Program-made: the position numbers and the translations under genes | Assembly: GCA_963809925.1 (NCBI GenBank) | Contig: CAWELH010000008.1 | Location: 496,001 to 560,000 of the forward strand | Direction of reading: 5' to 3' | Origin: DASQZK01 sp963809925 | GTDB taxonomy: Bacteria; Bacteroidota; Bacteroidia; Bacteroidales; GCA-2748055 | DNA: 64,000 nt | The notes under the pieces: generated by a model | What the model saw: the letters and a program-made list of their open reading frames with translations, nothing else | What the model was told of the DNA's origin: nothing | Database searches by the model: none | Shown here: piece after piece, positions 55,639 to 64,000 of the stretch | How the letters are laid out: each line of letters opens with the position of its first letter | Position numbering within the stretch: position 1 is the stretch's first letter

Positions 55639-57435
55639 ATGCGACCGGCAGATAACCTGAAAAATACTTTACACGAAATGTCCACGTTTAATACATCGCC
55701 AGAAATACAGATCGGAACCAGCCCTAAGGGGTGTGTCAAGGGATGGGAAAATGTAGCGAAAACCATTCACTCAGCGGACAAAAAAGTCCATGATAAAAAA
55801 ACAGTTATCGTGGTCGAGTGCTACCAGGGTGTCTTTTACGAAGAGATACGGGACTCGCTTGAGGCATGGATAAAGCCGTCAGCACTTAAAGAAGCAGCTG
55901 AAGCGATGCTGAGCAGTGAAGAAATCCTCCGGCTCACCCATCCTGATGTAACTGACGACCGAGTCTTTGGATACCTTACCAGGCTTAATCTCGTCGATTT
56001 TTTTGACCAGGGAAGGATTCAAACTCTGCGGAATGAAATTGATGCCATTGAAAAAGGAACAGTACTGCTTGTCGGTACAGGCGCAGCACTAGTCATACCG
56101 GAACCTGATATCCTCGTATATGCGGATATGGCACGCTGGGAAATTCAGAAACGGATGAGGAATAATAAAGTCTGTAATCTGGGTATCGATAACCGATTTG
56201 AAGCATTTGAACTTCAGTACAAGAGAGGATTCTTCGTAGACTGGAGGGTTTGTGACCGTCATAAAAAGGCGTTGATGCCGGTCTGGGATTTTGTCCTTGA
56301 TACAAATCGCCCCGGACGTCCGGTGCTGATCACCGGCGCTCTGTTTCATCATGCCATGAAGCATGTTGTGACCAGGCCTTTCAGTGTAGTGCCTTTCTAT
56401 GATCCCGGACCCTGGGGAGGTCAGTGGATGAAAGAAAAGTTCGACCTGGAGAAGGATGTTGAAAATTATGCATGGTGTTTCAACTGTGTTCCTGAGGAAA
56501 ACAGCCTCCTCCTGAATTTTGACGGAACGAGATTCGAAACACCGGCTATTAATCTCGTTTTTTCCCATGCCGTTGACCTTTTAGGTGATGCTGTACATGC
56601 CCGCTTTGGCGATGAGTTCCCAATCCGGTTTGATTTTTTGGATACCATGGATGGCGGGAATCTAAGCCTGCAGGTGCATCCGTTGACCGACTATATCCGC
56701 GAAAAGTTCGGAATGCAGTACACGCAGGACGAAAGCTACTATATTCTCGATGCCGGGAAAGGGGCATCCGTTTACCTCGGCTTCAGGGAGGGTGTTGACG
56801 CCGGCCGCATGGTTACGGACCTGCGTACATCCGAGGAAACAGGTAGTCCTTTCATACCATTGAAGTATGTAGAGAGCTGGCCTGCGGCCAAACATGATCA
56901 TTTTCTTATCCCGGGAGGAACTATCCATTGCTCAGGGAAAAACAGCCTGGTTCTCGAGATCAGCTCCACACCCTATATTTTTACCTTCAAACTCTGGGAC
57001 TGGGGACGTGTCGGTCTCGACGGTAAACCACGGCCAATCAATATCGAACACGGCATCAGCAATATCTGCTGGGAACGCGATAAGGTCTGGACAGAAAAAA
57101 ATCTTATCAACAGAATCGAAGTTGTGGCAGAAGGTGAGGGATGGAGGGAAGAAAAGACCGGTCTTCATGAAAGTGAGTTTATTGAAACCCGAAGACACTG
57201 GTTCACAGGAAAGGTTCTGCACAATACTGATGGTCTGGTTAATGTTCTCAACCTTGTAGAAGGAGACGAAGTCGTGGTAGAAAGCCCCGACAATGCATTT
57301 GAACCGTTTGTGGTCCACTATGCTGAAACGTTTATCGTACCGGCAGCTGTCGGAAAATATACCATAAAACCGACGGGCAGGAACGGTGGGAAAGAATGCG
57401 CCACGGTTAAAGCTTATGTGCGCACAAAAGGATGA
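55639..57435 (+). CDS. manA: Class I mannose-6-phosphate isomerase-like protein with N-terminal kinase-like domain
   Basis: 598 residues from 55639; the ATG at 55681 is an alternative start. Residues ~15-270 form an extra N-terminal module (KTVIVVECYQGVFYEEIRDS, GTVLLVGTGAALVIPEPDIL, YADMARWEIQKRMR) that resembles a nucleoside-kinase-like Rossmann fold but shows no clear Walker A loop. Residues ~280-598 are the phosphomannose isomerase cupins: GGNLSLQVHPLTDYIREKFG (metal His, QxHP), DESYYIL (Glu) and FLIPGGTIHCSGKN (His). It likely converts mannose 6-phosphate and fructose 6-phosphate. It is the first gene of an operon with a sugar transporter and a ROK kinase. Confidence 0.82.
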   Translation: MRPADNLKNTLHEMSTFNTSPEIQIGTSPKGCVKGWENVAKTIHSADKKVHDKKTVIVVECYQGVFYEEIRDSLEAWIKPSALKEAAEAMLSSEEILRLTHPDVTDDRVFGYLTRLNLVDFFDQGRIQTLRNEIDAIEKGTVLLVGTGAALVIPEPDILVYADMARWEIQKRMRNNKVCNLGIDNRFEAFELQYKRGFFVDWRVCDRHKKALMPVWDFVLDTNRPGRPVLITGALFHHAMKHVVTRPFSVVPFYDPGPWGGQWMKEKFDLEKDVENYAWCFNCVPEENSLLLNFDGTRFETPAINLVFSHAVDLLGDAVHARFGDEFPIRFDFLDTMDGGNLSLQVHPLTDYIREKFGMQYTQDESYYILDAGKGASVYLGFREGVDAGRMVTDLRTSEETGSPFIPLKYVESWPAAKHDHFLIPGGTIHCSGKNSLVLEISSTPYIFTFKLWDWGRVGLDGKPRPINIEHGISNICWERDKVWTEKNLINRIEVVAEGEGWREEKTGLHESEFIETRRHWFTGKVLHNTDGLVNVLNLVEGDEVVVESPDNAFEPFVVHYAETFIVPAAVGKYTIKPTGRNGGKECATVKAYVRTKG

Positions 57436-57482
57436 TAAATGTGTATTAATACGGTGTATATAATTGTTTCAACATCTTCGTC

Positions 57483-58661
57483 ATGAACACAACTAGCCGC
57501 CTTCGTTCTCTTCTCCCTGTACTGATGTCCTTCTATATTATGGGCTTCGTCGACCTTGTTGGGGTCGCCACCGGCTACGTTAAAAAAGATTTTGGCCTTT
57601 CTGATACGATGGCACAGCTGTTACCCTTCATGGTGTTTATCTGGTTTGCCACATTTTCTATCCCTACAGGAATTTTCCAGGACAGGAGGGGAAAGAGGTT
57701 TACAACAAACCTGGGTATGATGATTACCGGCCTGGGAATGCTTATTCCTTTTTTTTACTATACCTATCTCAGCGCTATCCTCGGATTTGTGGTTATCGGC
57801 ATCGGCAACACCATATTGCAGGTATCAGCCAATCCCCTGTTACTGGATATTTCTGCCAAAGGTAACAAAGCAGCAAATCTCAGCCTTTCACAATTAATCA
57901 AATCCATTGCATCTATGACCGGACCATTTATAACGGCGGCACTGATAAGGTACTCCGGTAACTGGCGGTTGATTTTTCCGCTATATGCTGCGGTGTCGGC
58001 CGTTTCTGTCATATGGTTGTACAGTACAGCGGTTGAAGAAACCAAAGCAGCAAAACCAGCGGCTACATTTGGAAGTGTCCTTGGTTTACTGAAGAAACGC
58101 TTTGTGCTCATCATGATACTTGCCACATTCCTGATTGTCGGTTTCGATGTGGGTTTGAATACCAATATCTCTAATTTTCTGGTTAAGCGTTTTGCCATAA
58201 GTCTTAAATCCGCCAGCGTTGGCATCAGCATTTATTTTGCATCGCTGATTGTAGGACGGCTCCTGGGAGCATTTATGCTGAGGACTTTCCGCCCCGCTAA
58301 TTTTTTGTATGCCAGTATCCTGATTACCATTCTTGGCCTCACGGGAATCATGGTCACGAGAGATGTTAAGCTCGCCTGGATAATGATATTTGTCGCTGGC
58401 CTGGGATTTTCAAACATCTTCCCCATCATCTTTGCCATGACTGTGGAGCGGATGCCTGAATATGACAATGAACTGAGCGCACTGGTTATCCTTTCCGTTA
58501 TCGGCGGCGCACTAATTCCACTGGTCATGGGTTTAATTTCTGATCTGGCAGGCGTGACGACAAGTATGATAGTCCTGGTGATTTGTATGCTCTATGTCTT
58601 CGTTGCTTCCTACTACGCCATAAGCACAGGGGAGGAAAACAATGCTGAAATACAATTATAA
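57483..58661 (+). CDS. MFS transporter, probable sugar permease
   Basis: 392 residues with about 12 membrane helices. FSIPTGIFQDRRGKRFTTNL is the loop 2-3 motif (D-R-x-G-R/K) of the major facilitator superfamily. GNTILQVSANPLLLDIS and LSLSQLIKSIASMTGPFI resemble the FucP/GlcP-type sugar:proton symporters, in which the Asn-Pro block lines the sugar path. Its place between a phosphomannose isomerase and a ROK kinase supports hexose uptake, with mannose the best guess. Confidence 0.85.
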   Translation: MNTTSRLRSLLPVLMSFYIMGFVDLVGVATGYVKKDFGLSDTMAQLLPFMVFIWFATFSIPTGIFQDRRGKRFTTNLGMMITGLGMLIPFFYYTYLSAILGFVVIGIGNTILQVSANPLLLDISAKGNKAANLSLSQLIKSIASMTGPFITAALIRYSGNWRLIFPLYAAVSAVSVIWLYSTAVEETKAAKPAATFGSVLGLLKKRFVLIMILATFLIVGFDVGLNTNISNFLVKRFAISLKSASVGISIYFASLIVGRLLGAFMLRTFRPANFLYASILITILGLTGIMVTRDVKLAWIMIFVAGLGFSNIFPIIFAMTVERMPEYDNELSALVILSVIGGALIPLVMGLISDLAGVTTSMIVLVICMLYVFVASYYAISTGEENNAEIQL

Positions 58662-58716
58662 ACTGAAACACTGCCTGAAGCAGTCTCTGACAGCTGCATA
58701 GTAAAGCCGGAGAAAA

Positions 58717-59844
58717 ATGAATACTACCCATCAACAACAGAAACGGGTCGTCATGACGCTTGATGCCGGAGGGACGAACTTTGTTTTCTCTGCCCTACGC
58801 GGACATGAAGAGCTTGTCGAACCCCTCACGATGCCATCCTTTCCGAAGGATATAAAAAGATGCATCACAAGTATCCTCAAAGGTTTTGAGGAGATTAAAA
58901 TGATACTGCCCGCCGATCCCGTTGCCATCAGCTTCGCTTTTCCGGGTCCGGCCGATTATGAACCCGGCATTATCGGTAACCCCCCAAACTTCCCGGCATT
59001 TAAGGGTGGTGTGCCCCTGGGACCAATCCTTCAGGACCATTTCAGGATCCCGGTATATATCAACAACGACGGTAACCTTTTCGCATATGGTGAAGCTCTT
59101 TTCGGCCTCCTTCCTGCCCTGAACCGCAAACTGGAAGAAGCTGAGAGTGCCAGAAGATACAGGAATCTTATCGGCTTTACACTTGGCACCGGTTTTGGTG
59201 GCGGCATTGTTACCAGTAACAACCTTTTAACCGGCGACAGCAGTTGCGGGGCGGAAATTCACAATACCCTTAACAAGATTAATTCCGAGTGGAACGCGGA
59301 AGAGAGCGTCAGTACCAGGGCTATACGGCGGGTATATGCCGCCAGAGCAGGAATACACATGAATGACTCCCCAATGCCCAGGGAAATTGCCGAAATTGCC
59401 AGAGGTTCCGCCCCGGGTAATCGGGAGGCGGCACTGTCGTCGTTTGCAGAATTTGGTGAAGGCCTTGGCAGCGCAGTGGCCAATACACTAACGCTCATTG
59501 ACGGCATCGTTGTCCTGGGCGGAGGTCTCACTGCGGCCCGGGACCTTTTCACACCGGCTATGTTCACCGAGATCAACCGGAAATACAGGGACTACAGGGG
59601 AATTCTTTCTGAAAGGCTCTCGATGAAAGTTTTTGATCTTGAGGATAAAAATATATTTCCCGAATTTGCTGCGGGACATTCGAGAAAAATAACGGTACCC
59701 GGCTCAAAACGCACTGTGGAATATGATGATCTTCCGCGGACGGGCATTGGCGTTTCAGTCCTGGGTGCTTCACGGGCCATAGCCCTGGGTGCATATGCCT
59801 ATGCTATGCAGAGGATGGATGATGTGGTGGGAACCGAAGACTGA
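58717..59844 (+). CDS. ROK family sugar kinase
   Basis: 375 residues. VMTLDAGGTNFVFSALRGHE is the phosphate-1 loop (DxGGT), AISFAFPGPADYEPG and NNDGNLFAYGEALFG carry the sugar site and catalytic Asp (ND), and IGFTLGTGFGGGIV the adenosine/phosphate-2 region. The usual ROK zinc cluster (GHxxx...CxCGxxGCxE) is reduced to GDSSCGAEIH, so zinc binding is probably lost. It should phosphorylate a hexose brought in by the upstream MFS protein before isomerisation by the first gene of the operon. Confidence 0.85.
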   Translation: MNTTHQQQKRVVMTLDAGGTNFVFSALRGHEELVEPLTMPSFPKDIKRCITSILKGFEEIKMILPADPVAISFAFPGPADYEPGIIGNPPNFPAFKGGVPLGPILQDHFRIPVYINNDGNLFAYGEALFGLLPALNRKLEEAESARRYRNLIGFTLGTGFGGGIVTSNNLLTGDSSCGAEIHNTLNKINSEWNAEESVSTRAIRRVYAARAGIHMNDSPMPREIAEIARGSAPGNREAALSSFAEFGEGLGSAVANTLTLIDGIVVLGGGLTAARDLFTPAMFTEINRKYRDYRGILSERLSMKVFDLEDKNIFPEFAAGHSRKITVPGSKRTVEYDDLPRTGIGVSVLGASRAIALGAYAYAMQRMDDVVGTED

Positions 59845-60035
59845 TGCATGAACCACTTACCAGGCATATCATTTTTAACCCCCCATGTTCTGAAAAACAA
59901 AAAGACAATAATGAATTGCCTCATTCTGTCGGCCATGCAACCCTATCTGCTGTTGACTACAAACTTTCGCTGGCAACCCTACCGGACGTTGCGCAGTATC
60001 AGCAGCAGACGGCCTTGATGTGATCAGTACAACAT

Positions 60036-60061
60036 GCATGCTGTCTGATCAGACAGCATGC
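60036..60061. promoter_or_regulatory. Perfect 26-bp palindrome between convergent genes
   Basis: Arms GCATGCTGTCTGA and TCAGACAGCATGC meet with no spacer. It lies 192 bp after the ROK gene and 68 bp past the end of thiL, which face each other. No T run follows on the plus strand. The rest of 59845-60128 shows no gene. Confidence 0.6.
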
Positions 60062-60128
60062 CGTCTTGTTGAAAATTGACAACCGGAATATGTCTGAGGG
60101 AAGGAAGGATCCGCATCCCGATGGAGTA

Positions 60129-61166
60129 TCAACGTTTGATACCGTCCCAGCCCTGTGCGGAGAGAGGAACGGCCTGACCTTCGCCCGTGATCATCAGTGT
60201 ACCTTCTGATTTGTCAGTGATGTTCCCGATAATTCTGATTTCGGGAATTGTGGATGCCTTTTCGTATTCTGAAAGTGGTATGGTGAATAGTAACTCGTAA
60301 TCCTCCCCTCCATGCAGGGCAGCAATAAGTGGCTCTATCTTAAATTCTTCCGCCGTCATCGCAGTACTGGCATCAATTGGGATCTTATCATGGTAAATAC
60401 GGCAGCCCGTATCAGAATTTTTGCATATGTGCAGCAATTCTGAAGAGAGGCCATCGGAAATATCGATCATCGCGTTGATTTGAATTCCTTCTCTTTTCAG
60501 GATTTCAACGATATCTTTTCTGGCCTCAGGCTTCAGCTGGCGCTCAAGAATATAGTCGCTCCCCGCCAGATCGGGCTGGACAGTCTGCTCCACCTCAAAA
60601 AGGGCCTTTTCCCTTTCGAGAAGTTGTAGTCCCATGTAAGCAGCTCCCAAATCACCGGATACACAAATAAGATCATTTATCTTAGCTCCGCTGCGATAAC
60701 GGATATCTTCCCTGGCAACTTCACCGATTGCCGTAACACTGATGATCAAACCCGAAAGGGAAGAAACCGTATCTCCACCAACCAGGTCAACGCCATATTT
60801 TTCGCAGGCAAGGTGTATACCGCTGTAAAGTTCCTCCAGCGCCTCCACGGAAAATTTTGATGAAATGGCCAGGGAAACAGTAATTTGAAGTGGACGTGCA
60901 TTCATCGCGTACACATCCGACAGGTTAACGATTACCGACTTATAACCAAGATGTTTCAGCGGGGTATATATAAGGTTGAAATGGATGCCCTCGGCCAGCA
61001 TATCGGTGGTAACCACCATATACTTGTCACCACAGTCAATCACTGCGGCATCGTCACCTACTCCAAGTATTGTGCTCTCGTTGACAGGCTTAAATGCTTG
61101 CGTCAGACGGTCAATAAGCCCGAATTCTCCGATTTCGGACAATGGTGTCGGTTTCTGATGAGCCAT
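60129..61166 (-). CDS. thiL: Thiamine-monophosphate kinase
   Basis: 345 residues from the ATG at 61166 (MAHQKPTPLSEIGEFGLIDR). The longer frame to 61289 adds 41 residues with no ThiL resemblance. Motifs: STILGVGDDAAVIDCGDKYM (ATP and Mg Asp), VTTDMLAEGIHFNL, SDVYAMNARPLQITVSLAI, VGGDTVSSLSGLIISVTAIG and MIDISDGLSSELLHICKNS. It phosphorylates thiamine monophosphate to the diphosphate coenzyme. Confidence 0.94.
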   Translation of the reverse strand: MAHQKPTPLSEIGEFGLIDRLTQAFKPVNESTILGVGDDAAVIDCGDKYMVVTTDMLAEGIHFNLIYTPLKHLGYKSVIVNLSDVYAMNARPLQITVSLAISSKFSVEALEELYSGIHLACEKYGVDLVGGDTVSSLSGLIISVTAIGEVAREDIRYRSGAKINDLICVSGDLGAAYMGLQLLEREKALFEVEQTVQPDLAGSDYILERQLKPEARKDIVEILKREGIQINAMIDISDGLSSELLHICKNSDTGCRIYHDKIPIDASTAMTAEEFKIEPLIAALHGGEDYELLFTIPLSEYEKASTIPEIRIIGNITDKSEGTLMITGEGQAVPLSAQGWDGIKR

Positions 61167-61361
61167 GAGTTTTGTTTTATTTCTGAGCCGCGAAGTTAGA
61201 ATAATTCCGGGGAATAAGGAAATCAGGGGGCAGTGGAAGAGGTAAGCAAAGGAATGTAAAAGCGTTCGACAGAACCTGCCTGATGCCATAATATTATGAA
61301 CACGTATGTTCAGATATGTGCAGGTTTAACGAATCAGAACCTGGCAGAGATAAAATTTCAG

Positions 61362-62852
61362 CTATTTACGTGAAATTTTCAAAGCCAGTTCACCCTCCGG
61401 TATATCAATTTCAAAATTGATCACCCCGTTAGCAGCTTTAATCATGACCGGATCTGTGTATTTGCCGGTAAGCGTATTCAATGTTTGAACCTCGTAAGTT
61501 CCGTTGCCGGTTTTCAGTTGAAATTCGGTGTGTGAAGTGCCGACGGCCCTGAGATACACTGCATAGATCTGATCTTTTTCGGCAAGTACATACGGAATGA
61601 GGCCCGGTGATTTTAAGACGCAGTCATAACAGGACTGCAGCTTTTCGAGTTCAAAGCTGTTAAGAAACTCGCTCAGCACCTGAAGCTGCCGTCGTAGTGC
61701 TGCACTTCCGCCACCCGGTGCACTGTTTTCTCCCAAACCGTCTTCATGACCCGGGTAAAAGGAATAATCGAGATTGTTAAACAGTCCTCCCCCGCTAAGC
61801 ATAAACTGCCAGGCCTGTCGCCGGTAAACCTGGTCACCTGGTCCGGCAAAACCCGATTCATCGAATCCGATAACTTTATCATAGTGGTAGTTCCATTCTA
61901 CAGCCTCAGGCCAGGCATAATGAAAATGGATAATGGAAACTTTAGGATTTACGACCGGAATCGGGGCCTTGAAATTGGTAAAATTCTGGGCGATAAGGTG
62001 CTTCTTCGGAAGTGCTCTCTCCTCTCTCGTGATCACGCTGGCAATGGTATCCTGCCAGGCCATCGAGGCCTCATCGGCAAAATCTGCTTTGTAGGTCCAG
62101 TCCTTTGGATTTAGTTCTTCTTTATTGACAATATTATACACCGGCACTGAATGATCAGCCCACGGCTCGTTCTGGATCTCAAAGAAAAAATTGTCAAAAC
62201 CATTCAACTCTCTGACCATTTTCGCGACAAACTTTTCCTGGTACGCCAACAGCGGGCCATTATTCGGCGTAAGAGCATCCAAACGTGAAATATCATCGGT
62301 CATGTTTATGTTATTTGCGGGATTCTGAGGGCATATTGCCCAATGATTGTCATTATAAATCGATGAAAACAGGGTCACCTCAACGATGATATCCCGTTCG
62401 GCTGCCTCAGAAATAAAATTTTTCAGCCGCTCGAAGTAGTCCTGATTCCATTTGTCAAGATCATATTCAGGCTTTCCCGACGCATCAACTACTGTTAGCC
62501 ATGGAGTCATGATGTCCTCCGTCTTTGGCGCCAGGGTATTGTATTTGATCCCAAAACTTTGTCCATAAATTTCAAAGTAAGAACCGGTGAACATCCTGGT
62601 GTAATTCATCCCGTCGGCAGCCAGCGTTTCGAGGTATTTGTGAAAGTTGAAAGCCTGATTGAGCACCGCCCCGTAGTGTTCCGCCGATGACACAAGGGCC
62701 AGTGCCTTCCCTTTGTAAAGGAAATAATGAGGGTTTTCAGGGTGAAGCTGTATAGGACCATTAACTGGCTGATTTACACCTGAAACGGTATTGTTCATGC
62801 TACATGATATCATCTGTATTGCAAGAAGGAACAGTAGAGCAGATTTTTTCAT
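61362..62852 (-). CDS. Lipoprotein clan GH-A glycosidase, paralogue of the 17-kb gene
   Basis: 496 residues. The lipobox AIQMISCSM makes it a predicted lipoprotein, unlike its paralogue, which has a plain signal peptide. The shared opening is IQLHPENPHYFLYKGKALAL and SSAEHYGAVLNQAFNFHKYL. FFFEIQNEPWADHS near residue 210 carries the acid/base Glu and VIGFDESGFAG near 330 the probable nucleophile Glu. AWQFMLSGGGLFNNLDYSFY and PGHEDGLGENS also match the paralogue. A C-terminal beta-sandwich (about 415-496) follows. Substrate unknown. Transcribed on the minus strand, it follows the divergent deacylase gene. Confidence 0.8.
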   Translation of the reverse strand: MKKSALLFLLAIQMISCSMNNTVSGVNQPVNGPIQLHPENPHYFLYKGKALALVSSAEHYGAVLNQAFNFHKYLETLAADGMNYTRMFTGSYFEIYGQSFGIKYNTLAPKTEDIMTPWLTVVDASGKPEYDLDKWNQDYFERLKNFISEAAERDIIVEVTLFSSIYNDNHWAICPQNPANNINMTDDISRLDALTPNNGPLLAYQEKFVAKMVRELNGFDNFFFEIQNEPWADHSVPVYNIVNKEELNPKDWTYKADFADEASMAWQDTIASVITREERALPKKHLIAQNFTNFKAPIPVVNPKVSIIHFHYAWPEAVEWNYHYDKVIGFDESGFAGPGDQVYRRQAWQFMLSGGGLFNNLDYSFYPGHEDGLGENSAPGGGSAALRRQLQVLSEFLNSFELEKLQSCYDCVLKSPGLIPYVLAEKDQIYAVYLRAVGTSHTEFQLKTGNGTYEVQTLNTLTGKYTDPVMIKAANGVINFEIDIPEGELALKISRK

Positions 62853-63208
62853 CTGTACAATTTTTGGAAAAGTGTAAAGTAAATGTAAAGATAAAAATAC
62901 AGATATGCTGTCAAAAAAAATTTAATATTAGAGTTCAAATCCAGAGAAACTTTTCTGCACAATCCTTTGAGTGATAAAATTTCCGCCATCAGCCTTATAA
63001 CAGTCCGGTATGTTCCCGGCTTCTCGTGGTATTCATTTGTAATCTGCGTGTTACCGATATGGCTGTTCATCAACATCATCGAAAATGTATGGAATCACGA
63101 CCGGTAACCAATGGTTCAATTCCCCAGTTTACCTTCTGTGGCTGGCAAAAATCTCTTTTGCTTTTTATCAGGTTTAAATGTATTTTTCGCCTTATCCAAG
63201 CCATTAAA
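62853..63208. other. Divergent intergenic region between glycosidase and lipid A deacylase-like genes
   Basis: AT-rich and without a gene. The rightward promoter lies at 63157. Open frames here are short and lack features. Confidence 0.5.
63157..63188 (+). promoter_or_regulatory. Promoter of the deacylase-like gene
   Basis: TTTG at 63157-63160, a 20-base spacer and TATTTTTC at 63181-63188 (seven of eight consensus positions), 21 bases before the start codon. Confidence 0.5.
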
Positions 63209-64000
63209 ATGCGATCTGCTTTCCTTCTTTTATGCATTTTGCCACTCATCACCTCCGTTAAAGCACAGGAAGGTGCGGGAGCCTTTTCTACAGATGCCGA
63301 ATATCATCACGGCTATATGCTGCCGGAATACCAGTTTATCAACTACCTTGTTAATGCCCCGGTACAGGCTGTTGAACTCAGCCTTTTCAAACAAACCACC
63401 GGACGAACGATATGGGAACAACTGTACCGTTACCCCGAATATGGTATGTCGGTAATGTATTCCACGCTTGGTAACCATCAGGCTCTTGGTGAATATATAT
63501 CGCTATGGCCATGGTACAGGATCCACTTCATCGATAACCGGAACTTTTCCCTGAACTACAAGCTCGGTCTGGGACTTTGCTATGCTACCCGTGTTTTCGA
63601 TCCGGAGAACAACTATATGAACAGGGCAATCGGATCTGCACTGAATATTTTTTTTAACCTGGAAACAGGAACACGGATTAGAATTTACCACGATCTTTGG
63701 ATCACTAGCGGTATAGGGTTCAATCACCTCTCTAATGCCAATCTCCGTGAGCCGAATTTTGGTCTGAACGACCTGACTTTCTTTGCAGGCATTAACTGGA
63801 TTCCTTCAGACAAAGCAGAGCGGATAGTCAGGGATATCCCGGTACTCGTCAAACGATCGGGATATTATATCACCCTTTCGGCAGCACCCAAGCATAAAAG
63901 GTCGTTCGAGGGTAACCACTACCTGGTTTCATCGCTGTCTTTTGATTTTAACAGACAGGTTTTTCATAAGGTAAAACTGGGAGCAGGCGCCGATATTTTT
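63209..64000 (+). CDS. Acyloxyacyl hydrolase / PagL-like lipid A deacylase (partial, C-terminus outside window)
   Basis: The frame is open from the ATG at 63209 to the right edge (264 codons). The signal peptide is MRSAFLLLCILPLITSVKAQ. The mature part is rich in outer-membrane strands (YRIHFIDNRNFSLNYKLGLG). ITSGIGFNHLSNANLREPNF matches the PagL/acyloxyacyl hydrolase box with the catalytic His-Ser pair (H-x-SN...PN-x-G-x-N), continued by GLNDLTFFAGINW. Family members remove an acyl chain from lipid A in the outer membrane. It runs divergently from the glycosidase gene. Confidence 0.75.
   Translation, partial: MRSAFLLLCILPLITSVKAQEGAGAFSTDAEYHHGYMLPEYQFINYLVNAPVQAVELSLFKQTTGRTIWEQLYRYPEYGMSVMYSTLGNHQALGEYISLWPWYRIHFIDNRNFSLNYKLGLGLCYATRVFDPENNYMNRAIGSALNIFFNLETGTRIRIYHDLWITSGIGFNHLSNANLREPNFGLNDLTFFAGINWIPSDKAERIVRDIPVLVKRSGYYITLSAAPKHKRSFEGNHYLVSSLSFDFNRQVFHKVKLGAGADIF

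Noticed and set aside
60036..60061. Classical rho-independent terminator
   Set aside because: The stem is perfect, but neither strand shows an adjoining run of T.

Overview
The window looks like chromosomal DNA of an uncultured member of the Bacteroidota, probably near Bacteroidales/Marinilabiliales. The signs are an LpxC-FabZ fusion, the type IX secretion translocon gene sprA, a secreted glycosidase with a T9SS C-terminal sorting domain, DUF4837 and DUF6599 proteins, futalosine-route menaquinone synthesis (mqnC), and promoters of the Bacteroidota form TTTG-N19-TAnnTTTG. No finer placement is possible from sequence reading alone.

Layout. 1-3.1 kb: the end of a beta-helix glycosidase (cut by the left edge), a Tat-exported Fe-S aldo/keto reductase and a DUF6599 protein. 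3.2-17.1 kb: an initiator tRNA-fMet followed by a visibly AT-richer accessory stretch. It holds a T9SS-exported glycosidase, a broken sialate O-acetylesterase, a membrane AraC regulator, a CPBP protease joined in frame to a TonB-dependent receptor, a two-gene envelope cassette ending in an OmpA-like lipoprotein, and a second AraC / small membrane protein / CPBP group. A near-exact copy of the tRNA 3' end lies 2.9 kb downstream of the tRNA and resembles an attachment-site scar. 17.3-20.6 kb: a clan-A glycosidase and a divergent lipoprotein whose C-terminal half resembles aerolysin-type pore formers.

20.9-43 kb is mostly core: superoxide reductase, M23 peptidase, dxr, rseP, tatA, lytic transglycosylase, DUF4837, mqnC, leucyl aminopeptidase, pdxA, maeB, ruvA, sprA and gcvH. 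dxr, rseP, maeB, ruvA and the first half of sprA carry many single-base frameshifts. These look like sequence errors, because every piece is conserved and in order. 43-48 kb is the rimP-nusA-infB operon on the minus strand. 48-54 kb holds a gutted GH92 mannosidase, an HD-domain hydrolase and lpxD-lpxC/fabZ-lpxA. Two intergenic clusters (25.0-25.7 and 53.9-54.25 kb) share a hairpin-rich dispersed repeat and the same short-word repeats.

54.3-64 kb: a lone C39-like protease, then a sugar operon (mannose-6-phosphate isomerase-like, MFS transporter, ROK kinase) behind a promoter with an 18-bp palindromic operator candidate. After it come thiL, a paralogue of the 17-kb glycosidase, and a lipid A deacylase-like protein cut by the right edge.

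Together the genes suggest a polysaccharide-degrading, envelope-rich organism that exports glycosidases through SprA/T9SS and takes sugars into the hexose phosphate pool. Several carbohydrate-active genes are decayed.
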